Origin: Colletes latitarsis
Lineage: Eukaryota > Arthropoda > Insecta > Hymenoptera > Colletidae
Length of the DNA stretch: 64,000 bases
Direction: 5' to 3'
NCBI RefSeq assembly: GCF_051014445.1
Contig: NC_135137.1
Span: 30,753,501-30,817,500 of the forward strand
The first letter of the stretch is position 1; each line of letters starts with the position of its first letter. Made by a program: the position numbers and the translations under genes. This document shows, piece after piece, positions 48,246-60,435 of the stretch. The notes beneath the pieces are model-generated. The model was not told the DNA's origin. It did no database searches and saw nothing but the letters and a program-made list of their open reading frames with translations.

Positions 48246-49344
48246 TATAACCGTTTTTGAGGGGAACTCGAGTAGCTGAACAGAACCGGTTAAATCAATA
48301 CTTATCTCGTACTGTAAATACTTGGATAGAGATTTCCAAACCTTAGAATTAAAACTGTCCGTGGATTGCCCAGGGGATCGCTTGAAATAAATTGCAACGA
48401 GCTGTACTTAAATATCACAGTCGCAGCGTGTAACGTCGAGACTTATTTTCATTTGAATGCAATTTCGCAGACCACCCCATGCACAATATATTCCGGCGTT
48501 CGGTGGGACGCTGGGAGGAAAAACAAAAGGGCAAGTTCGAACTATCCTTGAAACCAGTCCAAAGTCGGAAATTGTAATCCGCGTAGCTAGCATTTTTTTG
48601 CAGGGAATATTTGCCAAACCAAGGGCGCGACTTGAAACATGGCGTACGGCGAAACTTCCCGCAGCCGTGGCCGAAATAAAATGCCCCGTGTTTGTTCAAA
48701 ATATCGCGCATAAGTTACCGTAACAAGCCAGAAATCATTATGTGCTCCGAGGCAAGGACGATGGCGGAACGGAACGACGGAGGGTGGAGGGTCGAACGAG
48801 TGACTGCTCTGCATAGTTGGAACAGCGGAACACTCCGGCGCGTTGAATTCGCTTCCGTTGAAATTTGTTTATGCAAATAATTCGCGGCAGCGACAAAGTC
48901 GACGAAGGTGTATCCTCCTGTTTCCTCTTTCCGCGTTTGCCATCGTCCATTTGTGTTCGAAACAGCGGCCGGGTCGCCGACGCCGGTCATATTCTTCGAC
49001 TCGTTCGTCTTTCATATTTCTCCACCCCCCGAAATGAAATATCCCCGGACGTAACGGAAGAAAGAAAGAAAACCCGCGGGGAAAACAATAGAAACACGCA
49101 AGAACAGAAATGTTCCGCGGTAGATTCGAGAAAAGAACAACATCTGGACGGGCGCGAAATTTCCTTCGGTAGATTTACCCTTAAAGAAATACGCGTTCCG
49201 GGTCCCGAGCAACAAATAACGCGTGTCGACATTAAGGTTACACCCCTTTCGTCGCTTCGAAACGGCCGATTTACAACGGCCGTGAATCATGTTGCGTCGC
49301 GAAATGTATTTTTCTGGCTTGAATTAAATCCCGACATTGTTTAA
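48246..49344. other. CpG-rich island, no recognised gene
   Basis: Overlapping frames on both strands (48415-48711 minus, 48457-48723 plus, 48715-48990 minus, 48865-49344 plus of 159 codons) lack domains. Confidence 0.4.
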
Positions 49345-50284
49345 CGTCTTCGGTGCTCGGCGCCCGTATATTTATGCAGTCGGAGTTCGGATGAAAGTTT
49401 CGCCGCGTATACACGGATCGTGATAACTTTGATCAATGGCGGGAAGGATATCTACGCTTCAAATAAGATTGGCTCCGGAGAATCCAAATTTTCAATTATC
49501 TTCGACTAGCGTGATTTCGAAACTTTCATACTTGTAGCGGAGAATTTTATACTCAAACCAATCGAACTATTACTGAAATTTTATATTCAAACTTTGACCC
49601 TTTATGAGTCATACTTTTAGAACCTTCATAAATTTCACAATTTTTCAAATTCGGGGAAAATCAAATATTATGCTGCTGTCTATTTTTCCTCGAATGCACG
49701 ACTAACGTATTAATAATTTTAAATAATCCAACGAATCTTGGATTTATTTTTGTGACAAATTAGTAAAAATTTTACGTAGACTTCTGGTTGAAAATAAAAT
49801 TAAATAGAGGTCCATGTTCTTTCCAAGTCGTTTCTTCAAGAATTTCTGCGTCTGATTCCATCCGTTCGCCACGAGCGACTATTGGCGTCGCTTATTGTCA
49901 TTGGGAGGGATCGATTTTAAATTTTCGACACACTAGGGTTCACACCCCTGGTACGCGCGGTCAGCGTGCGCTATAGGTGCACGGGGATCCGGGTCTGATG
50001 GTTCGCAACACCCTCGAGGGAATATTTCACCGTAGGAAACGGCGTCTAGATTACGAGTTTATCTAAATGGCGCTAGAAACGGAGGAGTAACGTTAGAGTG
50101 TTGGCGAGATTATGGAGTGGGTCGGGGTCGACTAAGGTATGCCCGTGGGCTGGGGATGTTTATGGTTTCATGACAGGGAAAATTGCGTCCTTGGGATGAC
50201 GCCGCGAGTGGGAAAGGATCTCTCCATCTTCTCGGGTCGGTTGTCTTCGTACCGAAACAACTGTCGATGGCAAACGCATCGGTC
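49345..50284. other. Intronic sequence, nothing recognised
   Basis: AT-rich to about 49800, then mixed. No recognised gene or repeat. Confidence 0.4.
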
Positions 50285-50763
50285 AAAATACAATACAAAC
50301 TCGTAAGCTCGACAATTTATCAAACATAAAATAGCGTAACTTATTACCATGTAACCCTTATGTAGATACACTTATACGTTTCTTTGTATTAAAAGAAGAG
50401 AAGCTATGAAAAAATAAGGATCGACGTCGTATCGTTAAAGAACGTTCCCTTCGTGAAACTAATTTTAAGCAATCGCGTCGAAATTGCTCAAATTGGATGC
50501 CAGATTTATTTTATTTAATAGTGTCTTGGTAAAATACAATGCCACCTCATAAGCTTGACAATTTATCAAACATAAAATAGCGTAACTTATTACCATGTAA
50601 TCCTTATGTAGGTACATTTATACGTTTCTTTGTATTAAAAGAAGCGAAGCTATGAAAAAATAAGTATCGACGTCGTATCGTTAAAGAACGTTCTCTTCGT
50701 GAAACTAATTTTAAGCAATCGCGTCGAAATTGCTCAAATTGGATGTCAGATTTATTTTATTTA
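50285..50763 (+). repeat. Recent tandem duplication, 246-bp period, two units
   Basis: Units 50285-50517 and 50531-50763 are about 95 percent identical by eye over 233 bp. They share gacaatttatcaaacataaa, atagcgtaacttattacca, atacgtttctttgtatta, gacgtcgtatcgttaaag and caatcgcgtcgaaattgctc. High identity implies a young event. No coding function. Confidence 0.95.
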
Positions 50764-51485
50764 CTTGGTGCACGGTAATAGCATCGAAGAATATAATTTT
50801 CGATTAGGGGTCACCAAACGAATTCCTTGTTCGGGGATGAACGTGTACGATCCCTTCGGAACAAGCGTTCATTCGCTAAAGAGGTTACAACCGAAAAGAT
50901 TTCTTCTCCTGGCAACGCTCACGCTCGATTTAGTTGCGAGCCTAACCCCCCCCCCCCCCCCAACGAAAAATGGTTTCCTCCGGGGATATGACGTTGTAAA
51001 TCTAGTATTCGGTGAGCGAAATCGAAGCGACCGCCGAAGATGAGGTTAAAATCTAATAGTCTGGCCCGATATACTCCTCAAGGAGGCGGGGAGGCGAACG
51101 TGGATGGGGTCGCGCCCCTCGAATTACAACCGGATGACGAAATTTTGATTTTCTTGGCCGAGTGCCGACATGCCCCGCGTCCCTCTCATTCGATTTTACA
51201 TCGGGACGGGAGGAAGCCTGATTACTCTCTGTCGCGGATTTGCCCGCGACCGTCTCGTGTTTCAATCGAAAGCTCTTCGTTTCCCTTATTTCTCTGTCTT
51301 CCGGCTTTCTTTTGTGCCTCGCAATCCACCCCCCGCGAAAGAGAAAATGTAACGGTAATTGCATTTTCGAATAAACGATCTGAACGTTTCATCTTGCTTC
51401 TCCCCTTTCGATTTTGTTTCGAAGCTTTTGATGAAAGATCTGTAACGTGTTTAAAATAAAATAGAGGCGTTGCTGTTAGCATTCG
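50764..51485. other. CpG-rich patch with poly-C tract
   Basis: A 16-C run at 50946-50961 lies in frames without domains (50699-51043 and 51040-51459 plus, 51053-51364 minus). Confidence 0.4.
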
Positions 51486-53555
51486 GTGTATGAATTGTAT
51501 TTATCACGTTAGAAGAATGATTGGCTGAGTTATAGAGTTGTTTGAAATTTTACACTGGAATAAAAAATATTATTAAAATTGAACACAGTGTTCCACGCTT
51601 CTCCAAGGAAACAACATTCTATTTCAAAGGATTTTTCGCTTCTACTTCTATTTTTCAAGAATTCCTTTGAACAGTGACACTGTTGCAATATTTGTTAGGT
51701 TTTTGTATTTTTATATCATTGCATAGTCTATTATATTGTATATCGTAAATAACCAATTAGTCTACCATTATTTACAATATAAATATGATAAATAAAACTG
51801 AGAACAAGTCACTGGAGGTTGAGGAACCCTGGCTTGGATCATTAACATCTCTTTGGAAGACAGGTCGATATCGATAGACAGAAGGGATGCTAAAGTTGCT
51901 GAAATTCCGCATCTCTAATTAAGGGTTAATTTCAACGATATTCACTTCCTCGTGTATCCGGTGCGATTCTATGAGAGAGGACAGAATGCCTCTTCATGTT
52001 AGCATCCTTTGAATAAGACTAACCCGCAGCTGAATCTTCTTAAGTTTAGTTGCTGGTGGGTTAAGTTTCTGCTTGCGAACAAAGCAGTTTCCCGTGCTCA
52101 TCAGCGCCTCAAATGTTTCAGTTCCCAGCGTGATAACTACTGGCTGCGTATTTACGCAAGCGGAATTATATTACGAGGGTCGTTTGAAGAGTTTGCTAAA
52201 AAATCAAGATAAACGCATTTAAAAAAAAAAATCAATCTCAATTGTCACAATAGTTTCTAAGAAAGAAATGTATATCTTTCTATCAAGAAATATTGATAAA
52301 AGATTTTCCTTTCTAAATATTTGAATCATAAAATGTATAGGTATCTTCTGTTGAAACGTTCCAACAATTTCGGTGTGCTTCTAAAAGGTTAGGTACAAAT
52401 TGCACGATCAAAAGACTTCCTTTTTTGTAAACGTTTCAACAGCTTCGTGGACGAATCTTTAAGCTCGTTTACTTTATGTCCACGAGAATATGTGAACGAA
52501 ATTAATTTAACGAAAATGTTGCCTCTACATTCCACCGTGTTTGTCAAAGCGAGGACACTTCGTCTCGTTATTCGATGGAAATTAAAATTCATTCAAGATC
52601 TCAAAGATGATAGAAAAATACTTTGAACCGAGTGCAAGAAGGAAGAGATTTGTTGCGCAATATCGACGCTTTCCACGCGAGTCGGATGCACAATGGTATA
52701 TTAAGAGTAAATAAATCATTATACGATTTCGAACTTTTCATCGGTATCGAAATTACGCGAACGCGGCAGATTGAAACACGAGGCAATGACCGGTCGGCGA
52801 TTACATGTAACAATTTAATAACTATCTTGATTGGGAAAACCGACGAGAAAACGAAACAATTTATCGCCATTGAAAACCGCTCCGAAAACACGCGATGATA
52901 TGCAAGATACAACAGAACGGGCAAATTGAACCGATACATGTTCGTCCGAACAAATTTGACTGCCCCCTTTGTTTATCGGAAAGTGTGGAATAATCCAATA
53001 AAATCCGCTATTATCAAGAAACAACGTCGAACGAGTTTCTACTACCGTTGTTTCCGTACAATGCAATGGACGGATGACCCACGAGAGTTGAACACCGACC
53101 AGTAGTTGTAAAAGAAGGGTCATTTTGTTGCAATTCACACACAGAGACCGTGGACCCAGGGCTTGAAAATAATAGTGTATTATTGCGAACCGACAAAAAT
53201 AGCAACAAATATACGATCGATGCAAATTACTAGATTGATTGGCACGTTGTCCAACCATTAATATAAATATATTGTAACGAACGACACAATTTTAACACGT
53301 TAACTGCCACGTCAGTTTTATTCGCCCGATTATAACTAAAGTCATTAAGTATTTATAACTTGCAGTTATTTGAATATTTTTGGATATAGACCAAATAAAT
53401 ACCTGACAGTACTCAGGCGCGAGTTTTAAATAGCAGTCACCTCGATAGATTTCTATTAAGTTAGACATATTTTCGATAAAATAGTACTTCGTTTATTGAA
53501 TGAAAACCTCGTTCATTATATGGTGTTGACAAGTGGAGATACTTTACGTAGAGCT
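51486..53555. other. Intronic sequence, nothing firmly recognised
   Basis: Frames at 52601-52939 and 52815-53258 minus and 52623-52898 plus overlap without domains. TTAA at 53292-53295 is followed by cacgttaactgccacg, a possible solo piggyBac-like end with no partner. Confidence 0.4.
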
Positions 53556-53861
53556 ATTTTTGTTTGAGTCTATTTAAGTTGACATGAAACGAATTTTAAA
53601 GATAAATTAATTAACTTTTGACGGGGAAAAATTTTACAAGATGAATTTGTTTGATGTTTCGTACGTATTTGCCTCGAATGCAAATTACATAAACGAACAT
53701 AATCTGGGTAAAATGTTTTTTGTTTAAATGTATTTAAATTGACATGAAACGAATTTTAAAGATGAATTAATTAACTTTCGACGGGGAAAAGTCTTACAAG
53801 ATGGGTTTGTTTGATGTTTCGTACGTGTTTACCTCGAATGCAAATTATATAAACGAACATA
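53556..53861 (+). repeat. Recent tandem duplication, 160-bp period, two units
   Basis: Units 53556-53701 and 53716-53861 share gacatgaaacgaattttaaa, attaattaactt, gacggggaaaa, tttgtttgatgtttcgtacg and cctcgaatgcaaatta. They are close to 93 percent identical by eye. Confidence 0.93.
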
Positions 53862-54949
53862 CACCAGCACTTATGAAATATTACAGTGTTGTTCTGGTTC
53901 AAGAGGCTGGAACGTCTAGAGCATCAGCAGAGTTTTGCAGCAGGATTATTTCAAAACAAATATTATAGTAGATAGCGGGGTATTGCACCGAGAACGACGA
54001 TGTTCATAAAACTTCGCTTCTCGAATAAAATGAGAGTGTAACGAACTCGCGAAGCGAAATAGCTGGGACGAAGCATGCGTAGGACAGTAACTCCGTAAAA
54101 ATTACATTCTCATGGTGATGAAAGCATCGGCGCGAAAGTGATAAGAAACGACGACGATAAGTGCGCACGAAACATTTTTGTACACGGTTAAATCTACCGT
54201 GATTAATGCGCGCAAAGAATACTGCAAATTACACAGCGTGCTATATTACCTTATGTCTTTTATTATTATTTTTTTTTAACCGTTTCCCACGTTCGTTTTT
54301 TTTTTTTATATACGCTGACCCAGAAACTTCGAAGCTCGACGAAAAAATGCACGAAATCCTGACAAATTAAAGCGGAGGCAGTCATTAAGTAATAGCTTTC
54401 TCGTTTTTGTTGCGTCGGACTGGAATCTTTTTCGGCGAAAATTCCGTCTGAAACTGGAGACGGGTCATCCTGCAAATTCAGCGGGGTATTAAGGAAATTA
54501 CTTCAAGAAACGCGAAAAGCAAAAGAAGGGGTCAAATGTACGGGTAACGTGCATTTCGTGAAATTTAAATGTATAATGTACCGAGACACGAGTCCGAAAG
54601 AGCTACCTCGGATTGCTGGGATTTTTCGAGTGCTGGTATACTATTTTTATTCAGAATTTCAAAAGCATTGCTTGGACCGGATTTTTCTAATTAATGCTCT
54701 CTGAAGTCCCCGATAAAAATATTAAAGAGAGACGTTTTTAAGTAACGCTTGGTCGTACAATTGACAATGACACTCTTCGATCGTGTCATTAAAAATATCA
54801 TTCGTGAATGTTAATCGAACATTTCGCAAGTATAATTTACATATTCTGTAGCTGTGAATTCTTAACTTGTTTTATGTTTTTTAAATGTATAAAGTAACAA
54901 TCTTGTATATGTTGGTTCAAGCAACAATTTAATTCCTTTAAGTAAATAA
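53862..54949. other. Intronic sequence, nothing recognised
   Basis: Includes T-runs near 54271-54307 and a short minus frame (54266-54475) without a domain. Confidence 0.4.
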
Positions 54950-55482
54950 GTGACTATTCTGTATATCTATCGTTTGAATAATCATGGTAATAATTTTCAA
55001 CTACTTCAAAGATGTGACTGATTGTTTTGACTATGACTATAAATGAGAGAAGTCAAATACAGTGGTAGGAATTCGAACTTATTTTAATCAGAGAAAATGC
55101 CGACAAGTCGTTCCTTTTTCAATATAAACGTTGAGTAAGGTTCAAAAAGAAAGTGACTATTCTATATGTAAACAATGGTAGGAATTCGACTTTGTTTTAA
55201 TCAGAGAAAATGCTGACAAGTCGTTCCTTTTTCAATATAAACATTGAATAAGGTTCAAAAAGAAAGTAACTATTCTATATGTATATGTTTAATCTGTCCA
55301 TCGTTTGAATATCATGGTAATAATTTTCAACTACTTCAAAGATGTGGCCGATTGTTTTACCTATGACTATAAATGAGAGAAGTCAAGTACAGTGGTAGGA
55401 ATTTGACTTTGTTTTAATCAGAGAAAATGCTGATAAGTCGTTCCTTTTTCAATATAAAAAGCAAGGTTGAAAAAGAATGTCT
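54950..55482 (+). repeat. Three-unit tandem repeat with a deleted middle unit
   Basis: Units start at 54950, 55153 and 55266 with gt(g/a)actattct. The first and third keep the full 203-217 bp, including tcatggtaataattttcaac and gactataaatgagagaagtc. The middle unit (113 bp) lacks that interior but keeps agtcgttcctttttcaatat and the caatggtaggaattcgactt part. Confidence 0.93.
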
Positions 55483-56430
55483 CCTCCACGTTTTTCCGCG
55501 CTACAATCAAGAATCGTGGTAAGACGAGATCGACATACCGGGTGTAATGGTCGTATCGATAGCGATTGAAAGCAACGACCAGCAATCTAGGAGCAATATA
55601 AATGCTTGGGTATCGGTGGCCGATTCTCAATCAGTCGAGTCGATCCTACGAGTACACGGTGGCGGAAAAGCCCCTAAAAATCCCCCGCAGAAACTGCATA
55701 AATATAGTTTGGTGGCAATGTTTTTTCATCGCGGCGGGCGTCGATGCCGGCGAGAACACAGATTATTCCTTCTCTGTTTATCCACGCTTCATAGTCCCGT
55801 GATTTTTCCGCAACGGCGCTTTGTCACGGCACATCCGGCCGCTTCCGGCGCACCCGGGTCCGGAAGCAAGATGGCCGCTGCTGCCACGCCGGTGCGGTTA
55901 CGATGAAATATTAGCGGAAAAGCCGGAACGTTGCTCGAGAGAGAAAGAGATACGACGGGGGAGAGCAAGAGACAGAGGGCCCCCGGGAAATTTCGGGAAA
56001 TCCTTTAGCCCTGAAGCGGCGGCGGCGCTAGTCACGAACCGACGCCTTATATTCTCACTTTTGCCCCGTTTTACGCCGGAAATGGCCGCCTTCGGTCATA
56101 GCCCGCTGTGTATTCGGCCTGGCAACACCGTGTGTCCCCGCGAGCAGAATGCACGACCGTCGCGGAAACCGTGAGAACCGTATAAAGAGGGATGTTAGAG
56201 AATATGGAACGACGGGACAAGGAAAAGTAGAAAGTTGTTCCCTTGACGGATGAAGGACCTGTTGAGGGAAGAAGAGTAGCCTACGGGTGAAATACGTTCG
56301 TTTTAAGAATACTTGTTTCGCGTATTTTCCTCTCGTACCTTTCGTATATAAATTAGAAAGACCCCCGTTCCGGTCGTTCGAGCGATTTTTTGCGACGCAG
56401 GAAAAATTATCGAATAACATTTAGGATCCG
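55483..56430. other. CpG-rich island, no recognised gene
   Basis: Overlapping frames of 117-121 codons on both strands (55547-55906 and 55821-56174 plus, 56055-56420 minus) are rich in R, P and A, without domains. It is among the most CpG-dense parts of the window. Confidence 0.4.
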
Positions 56431-57480
56431 ATTCCGATCGCACCAATCGGAAATTAGCAGTTGAGCCGTGGTCTGGGATTACATCGTGCTCTTACATTCT
56501 CGGTTGACGCGTCGTTTAATAGATTTGGGCCGAAGTTTGGCGTTTGCTGGGATAAATCGTACAGATATTGACACTTTGCCGATGGGCGAGTTCGGGGATA
56601 ATAATTCTATCCGTGACGGGCGATTTTGAAACAGTCATTCTAACTATTCTGAGTCCATTTAACTTCATCGATGTGTGTGGACAGCAAATTTAATAAATTA
56701 TAACTCATCTAATCGAATCGAATATCTAAGTTACTGCGTTTCTGCATTTCTATTGAATTTCTTTTATTAAGTTTCAAACAAAATATTCGTATATTTTGGT
56801 AGTGTCTATAATTGTGGGAATAATATTAAGAATTCAATGTAATGTTATTTTCAAGAATCTGTTAACAAAAATAATGTTTCTATCGTTGAAAATTTAACTT
56901 CGTCTACACTTCCATTTGTTAACAAAAATATTGTGATAATTCTCTCGGATTATTAAAAAACAGAATCACACTATGAGTTCAAATAAAAGACAGGAAAAGA
57001 TAGGTACATAGAGGTTGGCATATCATTGTACCTCGCCTTTGCAACTAATATACAGTCTATGTTTATAATTTCTTCTTTTCACTGAATTTTCATTTCTGAA
57101 TGTTTAGAAGTTTGGTAGATATTAAATTCTCCACTTATTTCGATTTCTTCTCGAACAATTCTCGATTTTCCTTGGACGACGAAGAAAAAAGCCTTGTACA
57201 AACCAAGCATGTAAGATAATTTTATATTTACTGCAGAGAATTTCCTATAAAATGTAAGTTTATTTCCTTAGATATTGAATATTTTTTCAACTTGAATTTT
57301 TGTGTCAATATCTTTCCAAAGTCCATTCTTAAACCAAGTATTTCTTTTCAATTATTTTTTATTAGCATACAGATGCTATTAAAAACTTGGTGACATTTTG
57401 ATAATTGAGAAATTCATTTCATTCTAACCATGTGATCTAGTTTTCCAAATAGAATTCTTCCACCAAAACTCCAAATCATT
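56431..57480. other. AT-rich sequence, nothing recognised
   Basis: No open frame of note and no repeat shared with the window. Confidence 0.4.
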
Positions 57481-58991
57481 ATAATGAACAGAAGCTTCGT
57501 CTCGAAATCGCCGCGCAATACCGTATTTAATCGCAGTCCGTGTAAAATAATTTAATCGTGCAGCTGGCGAAGACTTGTTGAATATTCGAACTATCGTCTT
57601 TTATTCATCCACGACCCTGCCAACTTTCCTCCGTAACGACGTTCATCGTGAAAATCCTGGATTGAGCGAACGAAAGAGAGAGAACTGCCTGACTAGCAGA
57701 CGTTTTCAGGCCAGACGTATGGACGCCGGTGATCCTCAGAAGTCATTTACGGTTCAGTTCCCTTCAACAGGTCACGACACTGTTGCATCCTGAACGTTAG
57801 ACCCCACTAAACTGCATTACGATAAATCTCGCCGGGCCGTTTGAATTGTTCACTGGCCTCTGGACTGTGCTTCCGTTTATCCTCGCGTGCCATATGGGTT
57901 GTCACCCTTGGGACCCACCTTTCGATGGTACGCTCGTTTGCTCGGAAAAGGTGGATGGTCCTCCTTCGACGATTGCGACTCGACGACTTTCAGGACTCGT
58001 ACTTCGAGGCATCGTTGTACGTCACAGAAGAAGTTTCCTCGCTCGTTAACGATCGTTCCCGGCAAATTGCATCGTCCGGATAGAACGAGTTCTTCTATCT
58101 TATAATTCATATTTCGAAACGGGGGATTGAAAGTGGACGACAACGCGATTACGCAAGAATTGAATTTCAATTGTTTAAAGAGCACTCGATCGTGTCGCAC
58201 CCGCTGGGTTCGGACGAAGGAAACCACTTTCATCCGTAATGTTTCGAAACGAGGCGTCGCGGAGTAGATAATGATGATTCATGGATCAACGCGTAGCGCC
58301 AGCGCGTTGGAAATGCACCGGATAAGCTCCGTGGAAATCGTATCGTTTATTTAGTTTCGACCTTTTCGCCGATAAATAATTCGACGCTGGTATTTCCACT
58401 CTATACTTCCGTTTTGCCTATCATTTTAGCTTTCTTCCTCCGTTTCTCCCTACGTCGTTCTGTTCCGACTCCTCGTTTTCGACGAATCGAGCCCCGGTTC
58501 ACGCGAGCTCTTCTCTTATCAAACGGGTGTCCATTATTCACGCGTTTGCGAAACTCCCTCTGCCTTTACAATGGCTGCCTAATCCGCTGGGTCGTGTTTG
58601 CGATCGATCGATCAAGCCTAGCCGCGCTGGGCGTCGTATGTCTATTGTTTTTCAAAGAATAACTAGGCCGCCGCGTGCGTTCGATCGTGACTCGGCTGAA
58701 TTTTCTTTTGTCCGTACCGATCTGACTGTTCGGTCCTTTTGTCTCGACATTAACGAGACCTTATTAAGAGGCATGAAAGGGCGCGAACGGTTTCAAATGG
58801 GCGAGCTGTGTAGTTCGTTAGCCCGTCCTTTAATTCGCCACTGGTTATTATTTCGACCCGTACTTCCGTGTGACTGTCCACATTGATCATCGATCAATCT
58901 TTTCTTCCCCTCACATGGTGATCTTTAAGCATTCGATGAATGTTCTGGGTTCGATTCTAATTAAATCTTTTATTCTTTTTCGATGTGTTTA
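57481..58991. other. CpG-rich island, no recognised gene
   Basis: Frames on both strands (57877-58233 minus, 57841-58083 plus, 58527-58886 plus) lack domains. It ends at the TA target of transposon copy 5. Confidence 0.4.
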
Positions 58992-58993
58992 TA

Positions 58994-59341
58994 CAGGGTG
59001 TTCGGCCAACCCTGGGAAAAATTTTAATGGGGGATTCTAGAGGCCAAAATAAGACGAAAATCAAGAATACTAATTTGTTGATGGAGGCTTCGTTAAAAAG
59101 TTGTCAACGTTTAAAGTTCCGCCCCTATTGAATTTTTTTCTAGAAAGTGGTTAGGATTTCGGGGGTATGTGTATTCACCAAAAATGATTGTAATTGAGCC
59201 CCGTAACCAAAAATAATTTTTTCAGAAAGATTTCAAATTTTTTAATTTAATTTTTTAGTTATTGATATTCTTGATTTTCATCTTATTTTGGCCCCTAGAA
59301 TCTCTCATTAAAATTTTTACCAGGGGTGGTCGAACGCCCTA
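58994..59341. mobile_element. Family T1 element, copy 5, 348-bp internally deleted form
   Basis: Flanked by TA at 58992-58993 and 59342-59343. The left end is canonical (cagggtgttcggcc); the right end is slightly decayed (ggtggtcgaacgcccta). It has a single internal module (about 59130-59240) and no core. The module's left flank (gtttaaagttccgccc) matches the first module of copy 1, and its right flank (aattttttaatttaatttt) matches the last module of copy 4. This is as expected for loss of the core by recombination between modules. Confidence 0.88.
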
Positions 59342-59343
59342 TA

Positions 59344-59920
59344 TAGGTAGGTACGAGTACATATATTTTTATCTGGTTCATTAGTGCACAGAGTGCTAAA
59401 AAAATATACAAATTGATGACAATAAACACGTATTAAATTTAACTAGAGATTCTCTTCAAATAACACTTTATTTTCGAGTGAAACATATAATTATTCGATA
59501 TTTGAGAACAAACGGAGAATTTTTCGTCTATAAACTGATGCAAAAACATTCCCTTTTTAAAAGACTGCCTTTGAAAAAGTTTGAAAACCATCCAGTAGAA
59601 GATACTCTTTGGATCGTCGCGCAATTTGCTGAAAGAAACCCTGTCCCAATTCTTAATTACGATTAATTACAGTAACAATGTTGAAATGAGTAAAAACTGA
59701 AAATTCAATGGAACATTAGACGATGGGGTCGACTTCACGGTACGGTGATTAATTCTTTGACGCGTGAAAAGTTTCTGACGTCACACGACTGAAAATTATT
59801 AAACGTAACGCACATTTTATTTGACGAATGGAAATTTTTTTGAAGCTCAAATCAGGCGTGGCTGATATTATCTTTCGCGATGAAATAGCACAAATGTGAA
59901 ATACGTTTGCAAAAAATAAA
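59344..59920. other. Intronic sequence, nothing recognised
   Basis: Opposing 61-62 codon frames at 59439-59666 have no domain. Confidence 0.4.
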
Positions 59921-60435
59921 TGGGATGAGTTACTCTCACTCGTATTCGTATATTATAATGGTGATTTTCTATAAATGAAAAAAAGTTGTTTTTGAAATTA
60001 ATGGAAATTCATGTTTTCATTAATTATGATATTTAAGAGTTTGTGTTTGAATAAATTATAGGGAGAACATGTCAACGATCATGGTTGAAAATAATATTAT
60101 TATACCTCCAATTACAAAACCGATAGAGAGGTATAATAATATTATTTTCAACCATGATCGTTGACATGTTCTCCCTATAATTTATTCAAACACAAACTCT
60201 TAAATGTCACAATGAACGAAAAAATGAACTTCAATATTAATTTCAAAAACAATTTTTCTTTCATTACTTACCCGGTGAATATTAAAAAAAAAACTACTTC
60301 GTAAATACAACATAGTGTAATAAATATTTGATAAAAATAAATGCGAAAGTATCCACAAGAAAAACGAGTTTCTTTTCAGTTGTAATCTCCATTATAGTAT
60401 ACAAATACGAGTGGGAGTAATTCTATACTATCCCA
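59921..60435. mobile_element. Foldback element with perfect 78-bp inverted arms
   Basis: Arms 60031-60108 and 60128-60205 are perfect reverse complements over 78 bp around a 19-bp spacer. Outside the core the arms continue as imperfect inverted repeats (tattaatttcaaaaacaa against ttgtttttgaaattaatgg; cactcgtattcgtata against tatacaaatacgagtg) to about 59921 and 60435. The right arm carries about 120 extra bases. No coding capacity. It is best read as a foldback MITE-like element; no clear target-site duplication was found. Confidence 0.85.

Noticed and set aside
48865..49344. 159-codon open frame
   Set aside because: Overlaps minus-strand frames of similar openness; no recognisable motif.
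53292..53311. TTAA followed by cacgttaactgccacg, like a piggyBac-type end
   Set aside because: No matching opposite end was found, so it is not called as an element.
58940..58960. gggttcgattc resembling a tRNA B box
   Set aside because: No cloverleaf or A box at the right distance. No tRNA gene was found on either strand.
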